From Enterococcus saigonensis (lineage in GTDB: Bacteria > Bacillota > Bacilli > Lactobacillales > Enterococcaceae): a DNA stretch of 64,000 nt. Location of the stretch: assembly GCF_011397115.1 (NCBI RefSeq), contig NZ_AP022822.1:315001-379000 (forward strand). The letters run 5' to 3'. The notes under the pieces were generated by a model. That model ran no database searches, was not told where the DNA came from, and saw only the letters and a program-made list of their open reading frames with translations. How positions within the stretch are numbered: the first letter of the stretch is position 1; every line of letters starts with the position of its first letter. Positions 44,595 to 53,266 of the stretch are shown piece by piece. The position numbers and the translations under genes were made by a program.

Positions 44595-45338
44595 ATGAGT
44601 TTAATTGTTAAAGATCTAACAGGGGGCTACGGTCAGTTTCCTGTTTTGAAAAATTTGAATTTCTCCGTTGAAAAAGGGGAATTGGTAGGGTTAATCGGGC
44701 TAAATGGTGCTGGTAAGAGTACCACGATTAAAGAAATTATCGGACTTTTACAACCGCAAAAAGGCAGCATTAGTTTAAATGACGTAACCTTAAAAAAAGA
44801 TCCAGAAAATTATCGGAAACAAATTGGCTATATTCCAGAAACGCCTTCTTTATATGAAGAGTTGACGTTGCGAGAACACATCGAAGTAACTGCAATGGCG
44901 TATGATATTGCGCAACAAGAAGCTATGAAACGAGCAAAGCCGCTGTTAAAAACGTTTCGCTTAGAAAATAAGTTAGATTGGTTTCCAGCCAAGTTTTCTA
45001 AGGGAATGAAACAAAAAGTGATGGTATTGTGTGCCTTTTTAATTGAACCCAGCCTTTATATTATTGATGAACCATTTTTAGGTTTAGATCCTTTGGCGAT
45101 TAATGCTTTGTTGGAACTTATGAATCAAATGAAAAAAAATGGCGCGGCGATTTTAATGTCTACGCATATTCTGGCGACGGCAGAAAAGTATTGTGATCGT
45201 TTTATTGTCTTGCATGAAGGAGAAATCACAGCGCAAGGTAGTTTAGAGGAATTGCAAGAAACTTTTGGCTTGCCAGGAGCAGACTTAGACGAAATCTATT
45301 TGCACTTAACAAAAGCGCAGGTGATAGAGAATGCGTGA
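44595..45338 (+). CDS. ecsA: ABC transporter ATP-binding protein EcsA
   Basis: A 247-residue ATPase with Walker A GLNGAGKST (about 37-45), signature FSKGMKQK and Walker B YIIDEPFLGLD. EcsA works with the membrane protein EcsB; in relatives the pair affects protein secretion, competence and peptide handling. ATG 44595 follows AAAGGAG. Its end overlaps ecsB by 8 bases. Confidence 0.93.
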   Translation: MSLIVKDLTGGYGQFPVLKNLNFSVEKGELVGLIGLNGAGKSTTIKEIIGLLQPQKGSISLNDVTLKKDPENYRKQIGYIPETPSLYEELTLREHIEVTAMAYDIAQQEAMKRAKPLLKTFRLENKLDWFPAKFSKGMKQKVMVLCAFLIEPSLYIIDEPFLGLDPLAINALLELMNQMKKNGAAILMSTHILATAEKYCDRFIVLHEGEITAQGSLEELQETFGLPGADLDEIYLHLTKAQVIENA

Positions 45339-46542
45339 CTTATTTAAAAAGCGTCTGAATTTTCATCAACGTCATATGCAAAAATATTTGCGGTATGTTT
45401 TTAATGATCATTTTGTCTTGATTTGCGTCTTTTTACTTGGTGGAGTGGGACTTTATTATTCAGAGTTCATTAAAACATTGCCTAATAACTTTTGGCCTGC
45501 AACTCTTGTGGTGTTAGTTGCCTTATTAGCAGTTTTACCAATTGGGCATTTTGCAACTTTGACCCAAGAAGCAGATATTGTCTTTTTGCTCCCCAAAGAA
45601 AGAGCTTTGAAAGACTATTTTAAAGCTGCGTTTAACTATTCTTTAGTGTTACCATTTTTTGTAGAACTCTTGATTTTAGGCTTTTTAATGCCACTTTTGG
45701 TCGCAACTAGTTCACTTGGATTTTCTGCATTTTTTATTTTGTTATTGAGTATGTGGTGTTTGAAGTTTGCCCACTTAAAAATTGCTACTTTGAAAATTTA
45801 TCAAGTAACCACGACTTTTCTAAAACAAGCAGAGCTAACTTGGTTTGGAGTAGCAACAATTTCTTTGGCTGCTGGTATTTTTTTAAATCCATTTTTGGGC
45901 CTAGTTTTCGCGAGTATCACAGCAGTTGTGACACAACAAGTAGTAGCCAAAAGAGAAGATAATCTTGATTGGGAAAAAATGATCGACAAGGAAAAAAGTC
46001 GACTTCATCGTATCTACCAATTTATCAATCTTTTTACCGATGTACCAGAAATTACCGCAACAGTAAAACGCCGCGCCTATTTAGATGGCTTGTTGCAAAA
46101 AATTAAATCTCAACAAAGTAATACTTATTTGTATTTATATACCAGACGATTTGTCAGAGGTTCAGAATATAGCGGACTTTTTATTCGATTAGTTTTTATT
46201 GGTAGTTTGTTACTTTATTTCGTTCACGATCTTTATTTTAGTGTGGGATTAGGAATTCTATTTATTTATATGATTGGCTTTCAGTTAATTCCGTTATACA
46301 ATCAATTTCGCTATATGGTTTTAACGCAACTTTATCCCGTTTCTAGTCAACAAAAAGCCAAAGCATTGCAATTTTTACTAGTGGTTTTATTAAGTGTAGC
46401 AGCAGTGATATTTGCTATCAGCGCAGGTTTCGCTCTTTCTTTATGGACAGAACGTTTCTTAGTAATTGCTGCATATTTTCTCATGGTATTTTTCTTTACA
46501 CACTGGTATGTTCCAAGTCGTTTAAAGAAGATGGCGGCATAA
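45331..46542 (+). CDS. ecsB: ABC transporter permease EcsB
   Basis: A 403-residue membrane protein with roughly eight to ten hydrophobic segments and a basic N-terminus (MRDLFKKRLNFHQRHMQKYLRYVFNDHF), typical of EcsB. It is the membrane partner of EcsA, coupled by an overlapping start. In B. subtilis loss of Ecs lowers exoprotein secretion and competence. No terminator follows, so transcription may continue into ccrZ. Confidence 0.9.
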   Translation: MRDLFKKRLNFHQRHMQKYLRYVFNDHFVLICVFLLGGVGLYYSEFIKTLPNNFWPATLVVLVALLAVLPIGHFATLTQEADIVFLLPKERALKDYFKAAFNYSLVLPFFVELLILGFLMPLLVATSSLGFSAFFILLLSMWCLKFAHLKIATLKIYQVTTTFLKQAELTWFGVATISLAAGIFLNPFLGLVFASITAVVTQQVVAKREDNLDWEKMIDKEKSRLHRIYQFINLFTDVPEITATVKRRAYLDGLLQKIKSQQSNTYLYLYTRRFVRGSEYSGLFIRLVFIGSLLLYFVHDLYFSVGLGILFIYMIGFQLIPLYNQFRYMVLTQLYPVSSQQKAKALQFLLVVLLSVAAVIFAISAGFALSLWTERFLVIAAYFLMVFFFTHWYVPSRLKKMAA

Positions 46543-46591
46543 TGGGAAATAAAATAAAAAAGATCTTAAAAAAGCTCGTAGGGGAACGTAT

Positions 46592-46645
46592 ATGCGCTTG
46601 ACGATAAGGCGTGAGACCGCTAGAATGGGGGTACTTTTGTTTTGA
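46592..46645 (+). CDS. Possible 17-residue leader peptide before ccrZ
   Basis: ATG 46592 stands 7 bases after AGGGG and opens a 17-codon frame (MRLTIRRETARMGVLLF) that stops at TGA 46643-46645, just before the AGGAGG of ccrZ. Four Arg codons (CGC, AGG, CGT, AGA) are included. The local sequence is richer in GC than its surroundings. A leader peptide affecting ccrZ translation is possible, but the frame is short enough to be chance. Confidence 0.3.
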   Translation: MRLTIRRETARMGVLLF

Positions 46646-46659
46646 AGGAGGACGGAGCA

Positions 46660-47439
46660 ATGGATATTCAGTTAGGCCAAGAATGGAATTTAAGTCCCAT
46701 TAAAGGCGATACCGGAAAAGCGTATGTTGGCTCTCGAGAAAACGATAAAGTTTTTGTGAAACGCAACACGACACCAATGCTTGCAGCTCTTTCAAAAGAA
46801 GGAATTACCCCGCGTTTAATTTGGACAAAAAGAACGGGAAATGGGGATACTTTTTCCGCACAGGAGTGGCTAGAAGGAACGATTTTAACAGCTGAGGAAA
46901 TTGGGAAACGAAATGATGTTGTAGACGTGTTGTATCAATTGCATCACTCACAATCACTAAAGCGAATGTTACAAAAAATAGGTGGAGAAGTTTTAACACC
47001 GAAGATGATGTTAGAGCAATACAAAAGTGCTTTAGCTAATCCCATTGCAGAGAATCGCTTTTTACAATTAGTTTTACATTATTTAAAACATAATGTACCA
47101 GAATTTACTAAAGAAGATGTGGCGGTTGTTCATGGAGATGTGAATCATCGCAATTGGCTGGTTTGTCGTAATTATTTATATTTAGTGGATTGGGATTCTA
47201 TTTGTTTTAGTGATCCAGCCGTAGATATTGGAACTTTTTTAGGCCATTATTTACCTAAATCTTCTTGGAGCCGCTGGTTAATGAGTTATGGCATGATGCC
47301 AAGCGGTGCTAATCTTGAAAAAGTTTACTGGTACGCCTTGATGTCACTGTTACAAGAAGTCAAAAAATATTACGTTCGTGGTGATTTTGACACGATGAAT
47401 GAAGTCATTATTCAAATTAAGCGAATTTTTAGTGAATAG
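46660..47439 (+). CDS. ccrZ: Cell-cycle regulator CcrZ (choline/aminoglycoside kinase-like)
   Basis: A 259-residue phosphotransferase-fold protein. The Brenner motif is HGDVNHRNW (about 168-176) and the metal-binding motif VDWDS is near 185. In pneumococcus and relatives the homologue next to trmB, CcrZ, links division to DNA replication initiation through FtsZ and DnaA. The same neighbour, trmB, follows here. ATG 46660 is 7 bases after AAGGAGG; the TTG at 46642 falls in front of that site. Enzymatic substrate unknown. Confidence 0.88.
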   Translation: MDIQLGQEWNLSPIKGDTGKAYVGSRENDKVFVKRNTTPMLAALSKEGITPRLIWTKRTGNGDTFSAQEWLEGTILTAEEIGKRNDVVDVLYQLHHSQSLKRMLQKIGGEVLTPKMMLEQYKSALANPIAENRFLQLVLHYLKHNVPEFTKEDVAVVHGDVNHRNWLVCRNYLYLVDWDSICFSDPAVDIGTFLGHYLPKSSWSRWLMSYGMMPSGANLEKVYWYALMSLLQEVKKYYVRGDFDTMNEVIIQIKRIFSE

Positions 47440-47525
47440 AGCGATGTCTTAGGCGGAGGCTTTTGACCTTGCTCTTTTTTTGTGAGCTATCGTAAATTTA
47501 GTTAGGGATAAGAAAGGAAATGAAT

Positions 47526-48182
47526 ATGCGAGTAAGAAAAAGAAATGGTGCTGAAGAAATGCTCTTGGCCCATCCAGAAATTATTATTGCACAACCAACT
47601 GCCCAAAAAGGCAAATGGCATGAAGTATTTGGGAACACACACCCAATTCATATTGAAATTGGAATGGGAAAAGGTCGTTTTATTAGTGGTATGGCAAAGC
47701 AGAATCCAACAATTAATTATGTTGGTATTGATATGCAAGTAAGCGTGGTTTCCCATGCGCTAGATAAGGCGCTAGAAGCTGAAGTAGACAATTTACGCTT
47801 ATTGCACGTTGATGGTTCGGCTTTGACTGAATATTTTGCAGATAATGAAATTGATCAAATCTATTTGAATTTTTCAGATCCTTGGCCTAAAAAGCGTCAC
47901 ATCAAACGCCGTTTAACCTCACCTGATTTTTTAGCTGTCGATGAAACTATTTTAAAACCTAAAGGAGAAATTCACTTTAAAACCGATAATCAAGGTTTGT
48001 TTGAATATTCTTTAGCTAGTTTTTCGCAATACGGGATGACGTTAAAACAAGTTTGGTTAGATTTACACAACAGTGATTTTCGCGACAATATTATGACCGA
48101 ATACGAGGAAAAATTTAGTACCAAAGGACAGCCGATTTATCGAGTAGAAGCACAATTTGCAGATAAAACCAAAAAAAATTAA
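47526..48182 (+). CDS. trmB: tRNA (guanine46-N7)-methyltransferase
   Basis: A 218-residue SAM-dependent methyltransferase that makes m7G46 in the tRNA variable loop. The SAM motif IEIGMGKGRF (about 41-50), the acidic loop GIDMQ, and the catalytic-site motif NFSDPWPKKRH are all present. The start is ATG 47526, 8 bases after AAAGG; ATG 47520 overlaps the ribosome-binding site. It follows ccrZ by 86 bases, a conserved pair. A strong terminator ends it at 48196. Confidence 0.94.
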   Translation: MRVRKRNGAEEMLLAHPEIIIAQPTAQKGKWHEVFGNTHPIHIEIGMGKGRFISGMAKQNPTINYVGIDMQVSVVSHALDKALEAEVDNLRLLHVDGSALTEYFADNEIDQIYLNFSDPWPKKRHIKRRLTSPDFLAVDETILKPKGEIHFKTDNQGLFEYSLASFSQYGMTLKQVWLDLHNSDFRDNIMTEYEEKFSTKGQPIYRVEAQFADKTKKN

Positions 48183-48195
48183 TACATTTTTCCCT

Positions 48196-48231
48196 AAGCG
48201 TCGTCTCTATTAAAGAGGCGACGCTTTTTTT
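48196..48231 (+). terminator. trmB terminator
   Basis: Stem AAGCGTCG-TCTCT / GAGG-CGACGCTT with loop ATTAAA and a T7 run. Confidence 0.88.
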
Positions 48232-48299
48232 ACATAAAATATATAGTGTTAAATAAAAAATTTTGTTTTTGGCGTATCTTTTTTCGAGGAGGAAAGAAG

Positions 48300-49238
48300 A
48301 TGAATGTCACCAAATTATCCGAAGAATTAATTGTGTATGGGAAGGCGCATAAGATGGAAGATTTATATATTACCCCGGTAAAAGAACAGTGGCAGTTGCA
48401 ATTTCGTCAAGGAAATAGGCGTACGCTTTTTGATTGTCTTACAAAAGAGAATGCTGAAAAATTAATTGCACGTTTCAAATATTTAGCGCAAATGGATGTA
48501 GGAGAGAAACGGAAAGTACAATTAGGAGCTATTACTTATGAAACTGTGAAAGGTGAGCAGCGCTTGCGTCTTTCTGTTGTTGGAAATTACAAAGGTAATG
48601 AAAGTCTTGTGATTCGTTTTTTACAACCTATGGCGGAAGTTGCGCATTTCTATTTTCCAGAACAATTGAACATTGTAGCAAATAGGATTCAAAAACGCCG
48701 ATTATATTTATTTAGCGGACCAACAGGTTCTGGCAAAACGACCTTAATGTATCGTTTAGCAAAATTAAATGAAGAACAAGTTATTACCATTGAAGATCCT
48801 GTTGAAATTGAAGAGAGCACTTTTTTGCAATTGCAGACCAATGATGCGATTGGGCAAACCTATGATACATTAATTCAATTGGCTTTACGTCATCGTCCGG
48901 ATTGTCTCATCATTGGCGAAATTCGAGATACTTTAACAGCTAAAGCAGCTATTCGTGCGGCGTTAACCGGCCATAAAGTTTTTGCTACGATTCATGCCGC
49001 TAACTTGTCAGAAACCAAAAGTCGTTTACGCGATTTATTACCGATTAAAAATGAGTTGGATTACTGTTTAGGCGGGATTATCTATCAACGTTTACTAACG
49101 GATACAAAGGGAAGGATCGCTAGTTTGTTAGCCTATCAATTTGAGAGTGAGCTGCCTTTTTCAAACTGGCAACAAAATTTGACGCAATTACTTAAAGAAG
49201 GAAGAATTGATGAAAAAATTTACCAACAAGAAGGCTGA
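48300..49238 (+). CDS. comGA: Competence pseudopilus ATPase ComGA
   Basis: A 312-residue GspE/PilB-type ATPase that powers assembly of the transformation pilus. Walker A is GPTGSGKTT (about 140-148), the Asp box ITIEDPVE is near 167, and the His box and LIIGEIRD (Walker B) follow. It lacks the tetracysteine of many PilB proteins and is slightly shorter than the B. subtilis protein. ATG 48300 follows GAGGAGG. First gene of a tightly packed seven-gene operon. No ComK or ComX box was obvious upstream. Confidence 0.93.
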   Translation: MNVTKLSEELIVYGKAHKMEDLYITPVKEQWQLQFRQGNRRTLFDCLTKENAEKLIARFKYLAQMDVGEKRKVQLGAITYETVKGEQRLRLSVVGNYKGNESLVIRFLQPMAEVAHFYFPEQLNIVANRIQKRRLYLFSGPTGSGKTTLMYRLAKLNEEQVITIEDPVEIEESTFLQLQTNDAIGQTYDTLIQLALRHRPDCLIIGEIRDTLTAKAAIRAALTGHKVFATIHAANLSETKSRLRDLLPIKNELDYCLGGIIYQRLLTDTKGRIASLLAYQFESELPFSNWQQNLTQLLKEGRIDEKIYQQEG

Positions 49239-50223
49239 AAAACAGCGCTTTGTTAAAACATTAGCAGATTTATTATTAAGTGGCTTTACATTATTGCAAG
49301 CCATTGCGGTTATTCAGCGGAGCCATGGGTTTGATGAGATGAAAGTAGTGAAGTTTCGCGATAATTTGGCAGCAGGAATCTCATTAAGCGAAGTCTTTGA
49401 GTCTATTGACTTTAATGCTAGCGAAATTGCGCAAGTTCAGTTAGCAGCAGAACAAGGTTTGTTAGCAGAGACGTTACGTCAAATTGCAGAGCAATTGCAA
49501 CTGGCTGCTAAGCAAAAACAAGCACTACGACAAGTTTTGAGTTATCCATTACTACTATTAATTTTTGTTGGCGGTGTGATGATTAGTCTACATCAGTTTT
49601 TATTACCGCAATTGTTGGCTTCTGGAATGGTACAAAAAAATCATTGGGCTATTTTATTTCTACACTACAGTCCTTACGTTCTGTGTGCTTTCATTTTTCT
49701 AGTGTTTATAACCTCTCTTCTAATTAAACAATACTTGAAAAAAATTTCTGCAATTCATCAGGCAAATATTTATAGTAAAATTCCTATTTTTAATCAAATT
49801 TATCGCTTATTTATGGGAAGTTATTTTGCTTTAGAGTGGGGAAAACTTTTTCAACAAGGTTTAGAGATTAATCAAATTATTCAAGTAATGCAAAAAACAA
49901 CCCCTAATTCGCTGTTAAGTCAGCTGGCCAGTGAGTTGGATAAGGCATTGCAAAAAGGGGAGCCCTTAAGTAAGAAATTGCAAGACTATGGTTTTTTACC
50001 GCAAGAATTTAGTTTAATTGTTTTTCAAGGCCAAGCGACGGGAAAGCTTGGTATAGAGCTGGTTTTATATAGCCAATTATGCAGCCAAACATTAAACAGT
50101 AAAATTGAAAGGGGGATTCGTCTCATTCAGCCGCTTGTATTTGTTGTAATTGCAATTTTGATTATTAGTGTTTATGGTGCCTTATTCTTACCGCTGTATG
50201 GCAATTTGAAGCTGTATAACTGA
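49210..50223 (+). CDS. comGB: Competence pilus platform protein ComGB
   Basis: A 337-residue GspF/PilC-family membrane protein with a repeated helical domain and three or four hydrophobic segments (about 115-140, 155-175 and the C-terminus). It anchors the assembly ATPase in the membrane. ATG 49210 lies 6 bases after GAAGGAAG and overlaps comGA by 29 bases, so translation is coupled. The frame is intact. Confidence 0.9.
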   Translation: MKKFTNKKAEKQRFVKTLADLLLSGFTLLQAIAVIQRSHGFDEMKVVKFRDNLAAGISLSEVFESIDFNASEIAQVQLAAEQGLLAETLRQIAEQLQLAAKQKQALRQVLSYPLLLLIFVGGVMISLHQFLLPQLLASGMVQKNHWAILFLHYSPYVLCAFIFLVFITSLLIKQYLKKISAIHQANIYSKIPIFNQIYRLFMGSYFALEWGKLFQQGLEINQIIQVMQKTTPNSLLSQLASELDKALQKGEPLSKKLQDYGFLPQEFSLIVFQGQATGKLGIELVLYSQLCSQTLNSKIERGIRLIQPLVFVVIAILIISVYGALFLPLYGNLKLYN

Positions 50224-50238
50224 AAAAGGAGAGATAAT

Positions 50239-50562
50239 ATGAAATGTTTAGGCGATATATATAAACGTCTGCAAATGGGAAAGAAAACGCGATTACCAGG
50301 ATTTACCATTATCGAGATGTTAGTTGTACTATTTATTATTAGTATTTTATTATTACTCTTTGTACCAAATTTATCAGACCAAAAAGACAAAGCCGAAGAA
50401 GGAAGTGAAAAAGCGATTGTAAAGACGGTAGAAACTCAAATTGAATTGTTTAAATTAAACAATCCAGATGGTGTTGTAAATGAAGAAAATATGGTGCCAG
50501 AGTATGTTTCAACACAACAGTGGGTGATTTATGAAAAACATAATGATGAGACTGTACAGTAA
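50239..50562 (+). CDS. comGC: Major competence pseudopilin ComGC
   Basis: A 107-residue type IV-like prepilin. A 20-residue basic leader ends in PG, followed by FTIIEMLVVLFIISILLLLF with Glu at +5 after the cleavage site. ComC peptidase, not encoded here, would cut between G and F. ComGC forms the filament that draws DNA to the cell. AAAAGGAGAG precedes ATG 50239. Confidence 0.92.
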   Translation: MKCLGDIYKRLQMGKKTRLPGFTIIEMLVVLFIISILLLLFVPNLSDQKDKAEEGSEKAIVKTVETQIELFKLNNPDGVVNEENMVPEYVSTQQWVIYEKHNDETVQ

Positions 50563-50995
50563 TGCAAGTCATACCGCTTTTACGATTGCTGAATCTTTAG
50601 TTGTACTTGTTGTTATCACTGCTTTTTTGTTAATTCCCACTTTAACATTGCAACCTTTAACTGAAAAAATGAGAGTTGAATTATTCTTAGCAGAGTTCGA
50701 ACAAAATTTTTTGTTATTGCAACAGACAGCCATTGCACAGCAGGTCGCTACGACACTTGAAATTGATCGCCAGGATCAGGTATTACAATTTAAAATTTCT
50801 GAGCAAAAAAGCTATCCGCATTTACAAATCCCTTCAGAATTATCTTGCGTAATGCCAGATAAAATAAATATAAAAGAAAACACTGGTAACTATTCGCAGA
50901 TGGAAACAATAACTTTTAAATGGAAAAATAGAAAATTGATCGTTAAATACACATTTCAGATGGGGAGTGGTCGCTTTGTCAAAAGCATCATCTAA
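50531..50995 (+). CDS. comGD: Minor pseudopilin ComGD
   Basis: A 154-residue prepilin-like protein with leader MKNIMMRLYSNASHTA followed by FTIAESLVVLVVITAFLL. The residue before F is Ala instead of the usual Gly, so peptidase processing may be less efficient. It overlaps comGC by 32 bases. GspH/ComGD-type C-terminal domain. Confidence 0.85.
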   Translation: MKNIMMRLYSNASHTAFTIAESLVVLVVITAFLLIPTLTLQPLTEKMRVELFLAEFEQNFLLLQQTAIAQQVATTLEIDRQDQVLQFKISEQKSYPHLQIPSELSCVMPDKINIKENTGNYSQMETITFKWKNRKLIVKYTFQMGSGRFVKSII

Positions 50996-51287
50996 AGCGT
51001 TCATTTTGTTGGAAGCTGTGATCTCACTTGCCATTTTAACAGGTTGTGCCCTAGTTTTAATTTTTCAACAACAGCAACTGTTAAATCAAAGTAACAAAGC
51101 TAAGCAACGTTTGACGCAAAGTAGGATTATGTACGAAGAAGCGCGAATTATCCTACGCCAGGGTGGCAGCCACGATGAAGTGATACAGTATGGAGCAAAA
51201 AACTACTACATCATTTACTCTTCCCAAGAGTATCGTTTTTCTTGTAGAGAAGATGACAAGGTAATGGAGGTGCAACTTGAAAATTAG
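50967..51287 (+). CDS. comGE: Minor pseudopilin ComGE
   Basis: A 106-residue protein with a prepilin-like N-terminus (SSKAFILLEAVISLAIL, Glu at +5) and a short polar C-terminus. It overlaps comGD by 29 bases. The start is ambiguous: GTG 50967, or TTG 50976, which is 8 bases after GGGGA. Recognised mostly by position in the operon. Confidence 0.78.
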   Translation: MVALSKASSKAFILLEAVISLAILTGCALVLIFQQQQLLNQSNKAKQRLTQSRIMYEEARIILRQGGSHDEVIQYGAKNYYIIYSSQEYRFSCREDDKVMEVQLEN

Positions 51288-51696
51288 AGGAGTTACATTG
51301 CTGGAATGTTTAGTGGCCTTACTTATTTTCAATATGTGTTTATTACTAATTAGTGGGCTTCTTTTAAAAACAATTCGGTTAAAAGAAGTACTCATCCAAA
51401 GAGAAGAACAAGAATTTGCGACTTTTATGTTGCAATTAGAAAATGAATTACAAGATACAACCCTTGTTTCGTGTACAGCAGCAGTATTAAAATGCAAAAA
51501 TAGTTTGGGACAAATCATTGCTATCGAAAAAGGGAATAATATGATTCGCAAAAGAGTCGACAAGGCAGGTCATCAGCCTCTTTTGATGGATGTTTATCAT
51601 TTGCATTTTTCAAAAGATTTCGCAACGAAGAGTGTAATGTTAAAAGTTTTTTTTCAATCAGGGAGGGTTTGTTATGGAAAGTGGGTGGAAAATTAA
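51277..51696 (+). CDS. comGF: Minor pseudopilin ComGF
   Basis: A 139-residue ComGF-type protein. A short leader MKIRG precedes VTLLECLVALLIFNMCLLLI (Glu at +5), and two cysteines in the C-terminal half (VSCTAAVLKCK) could pair. The start is TTG 51277, 6 bases after GGAGGTG. It overlaps comGE by 11 bases. Confidence 0.83.
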   Translation: MKIRGVTLLECLVALLIFNMCLLLISGLLLKTIRLKEVLIQREEQEFATFMLQLENELQDTTLVSCTAAVLKCKNSLGQIIAIEKGNNMIRKRVDKAGHQPLLMDVYHLHFSKDFATKSVMLKVFFQSGRVCYGKWVEN

Positions 51697-52057
51697 CCCC
51701 AAAGCTGGCGTCTTATTAACCACACTATTATTAGTTGGATTGTTAAGTTTGCTTAGTTACAGTGTGCTAACACATCATTTTATTACTGTAACAGCTACAA
51801 TAAAAACAGAAAGATTGTATCGCGCCAAAACAATGAAAGAACTATTTTTAGTTTACTATTTCACACTTTCAGATCAAGGACAACAAAAAGGCCTAGTGAA
51901 ATTTACACAGGGGCAATGTCATTTTTTTAAAGAAAATGAAGTATTAGATTTAGTTGTTCTGTTAGATAAAGAGACATTTCATTTTTCGGTTAGTGAAACA
52001 GAACTGACGAAGCTTTCTGAACGTTTTAAAGATAACAAAAAATCTGTTTCTTATTGA
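51674..52057 (+). CDS. comGG: Minor pseudopilin ComGG
   Basis: A 127-residue protein with one N-terminal membrane segment (KAGVLLTTLLLVGLLSLLSYS) and a mostly polar remainder, the last open frame of the operon. GGGAGGG stands 6 bases before ATG 51674. The prepilin Glu at +5 is absent, as in other ComGG proteins. Identified by place and shape rather than by strong motifs. Confidence 0.75.
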   Translation: MESGWKINPKAGVLLTTLLLVGLLSLLSYSVLTHHFITVTATIKTERLYRAKTMKELFLVYYFTLSDQGQQKGLVKFTQGQCHFFKENEVLDLVVLLDKETFHFSVSETELTKLSERFKDNKKSVSY

Positions 52058-52070
52058 GAATATAACAGCT

Positions 52071-52108
52071 GCTGAGAAAACCTTACCATTTGTGTTTCTC
52101 AGCTTTTT
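52071..52108 (+). terminator. comG operon terminator (weak)
   Basis: 9-bp stem GCTGAGAAA/TTTCTCAGC with a 15-nt loop and T5. Confidence 0.6.
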
Positions 52109-52244
52109 GGTATCCTTATCAAAAAAGCTGTATGTTCGTAGTTTCACAAACAAAAAAATCAATTTTTGATTGATAATTTTGAGGGAATCAGCTATCATTA
52201 AACAGGTACAAAAGGTGTTATAATCTCCAGAAAGAAGGTGTCAT

Positions 52245-53246
52245 ATGTTTCCTGATCAATTCGAAAAAGCTTTTTCATTGAATCTTGAAGCCGTCCAATT
52301 GTTGCAAAATGCATTGGGGTCCTCATTTCTGGATGCTTACATCGAGAATGTGGAAAATCAATTGGATGGATTTAGTGTGCGGGTATTAGCGGGTGTTCCA
52401 AATGCTGAAACTGTTGGAAAAATCGAAGCATTGTATTCTGAGCTAAAGAAAATTTCTTTAGCAGGAGAAGATTTGCGTAAATTATCCCAGTTACTTTTAT
52501 TAAAAGGTAGTAAGACAGAACAGTTACAAGCTAATCATCAGCTAACGCCAGATGGATTAGGATTTTTATTCGTTTATTTGTTGGAACAGTTATATTCTGA
52601 CAAGAAACAAGCATTAACTATTTTTGATCCAGCGGTGGGAATGGGGAATTTATTATTAACGGCCCTATTAAACCTTAAAATTGCCGGTTATGAAGCAAAA
52701 GGTGTTGGTGTCGATATTGATGATACTCTATTAGCGGTTGCAGCGGCTGATACAGAGTGGACTAAAGGAGATATGCAGCTTTTCCATCAAGATAGCTTGC
52801 AAGACTTATTATTAGACCCAACAGATGCTGCCATTTCTGATTTACCAATTGGCTATTATCCTAATGATCAAAAAGCGCAAGATTTTATCACCGGTGTTAC
52901 ACAAGGGCATTCATATGCCCATCATCTATTGATGGAACAAGCAATGAATTACGTAAAAGAAGCGGGCTACGGTCTGTTTTTAGTACCAAGCAATTTATTG
53001 GAGTCAAAACAAGCAACACAGGTTAAAAACTGGTTGGCTAAAAAAGTCTTTTTACAAGGTTTAATCCAATTACCAGACCAGCTTTTTCGCTCCGAACAAT
53101 CACGCAAAAGTATTTTAATCGTACAAAATCGCGGTGGCGATGCTAGCCAAAAAGAAGTCTTTTTAGCAAAATTAGCTTCATTAACTGATGAAAAAGTCAT
53201 TGCTAAATTCTTTAAACAATTTGAAGAATGGAAATTAGCCAATTAA
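52245..53246 (+). CDS. YtxK-like class I SAM-dependent methyltransferase
   Basis: A 333-residue N6-adenine-type methyltransferase. An N-terminal helical domain (1-105) precedes the SAM motif FDPAVGMGNLL (about 127-137). The catalytic-loop position reads DLPIGYYP in place of NPPY/DPPY, as in the YtxK group upstream of ackA. The target, whether DNA or other, is unknown. AGAAGG lies before ATG 52245. The gap to ackA is 20 bases, and the pair is conserved in Firmicutes, so they are likely cotranscribed. Confidence 0.87.
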   Translation: MFPDQFEKAFSLNLEAVQLLQNALGSSFLDAYIENVENQLDGFSVRVLAGVPNAETVGKIEALYSELKKISLAGEDLRKLSQLLLLKGSKTEQLQANHQLTPDGLGFLFVYLLEQLYSDKKQALTIFDPAVGMGNLLLTALLNLKIAGYEAKGVGVDIDDTLLAVAAADTEWTKGDMQLFHQDSLQDLLLDPTDAAISDLPIGYYPNDQKAQDFITGVTQGHSYAHHLLMEQAMNYVKEAGYGLFLVPSNLLESKQATQVKNWLAKKVFLQGLIQLPDQLFRSEQSRKSILIVQNRGGDASQKEVFLAKLASLTDEKVIAKFFKQFEEWKLAN

Positions 53247-53266
53247 TTATTTAGAAGGAGAGTACC

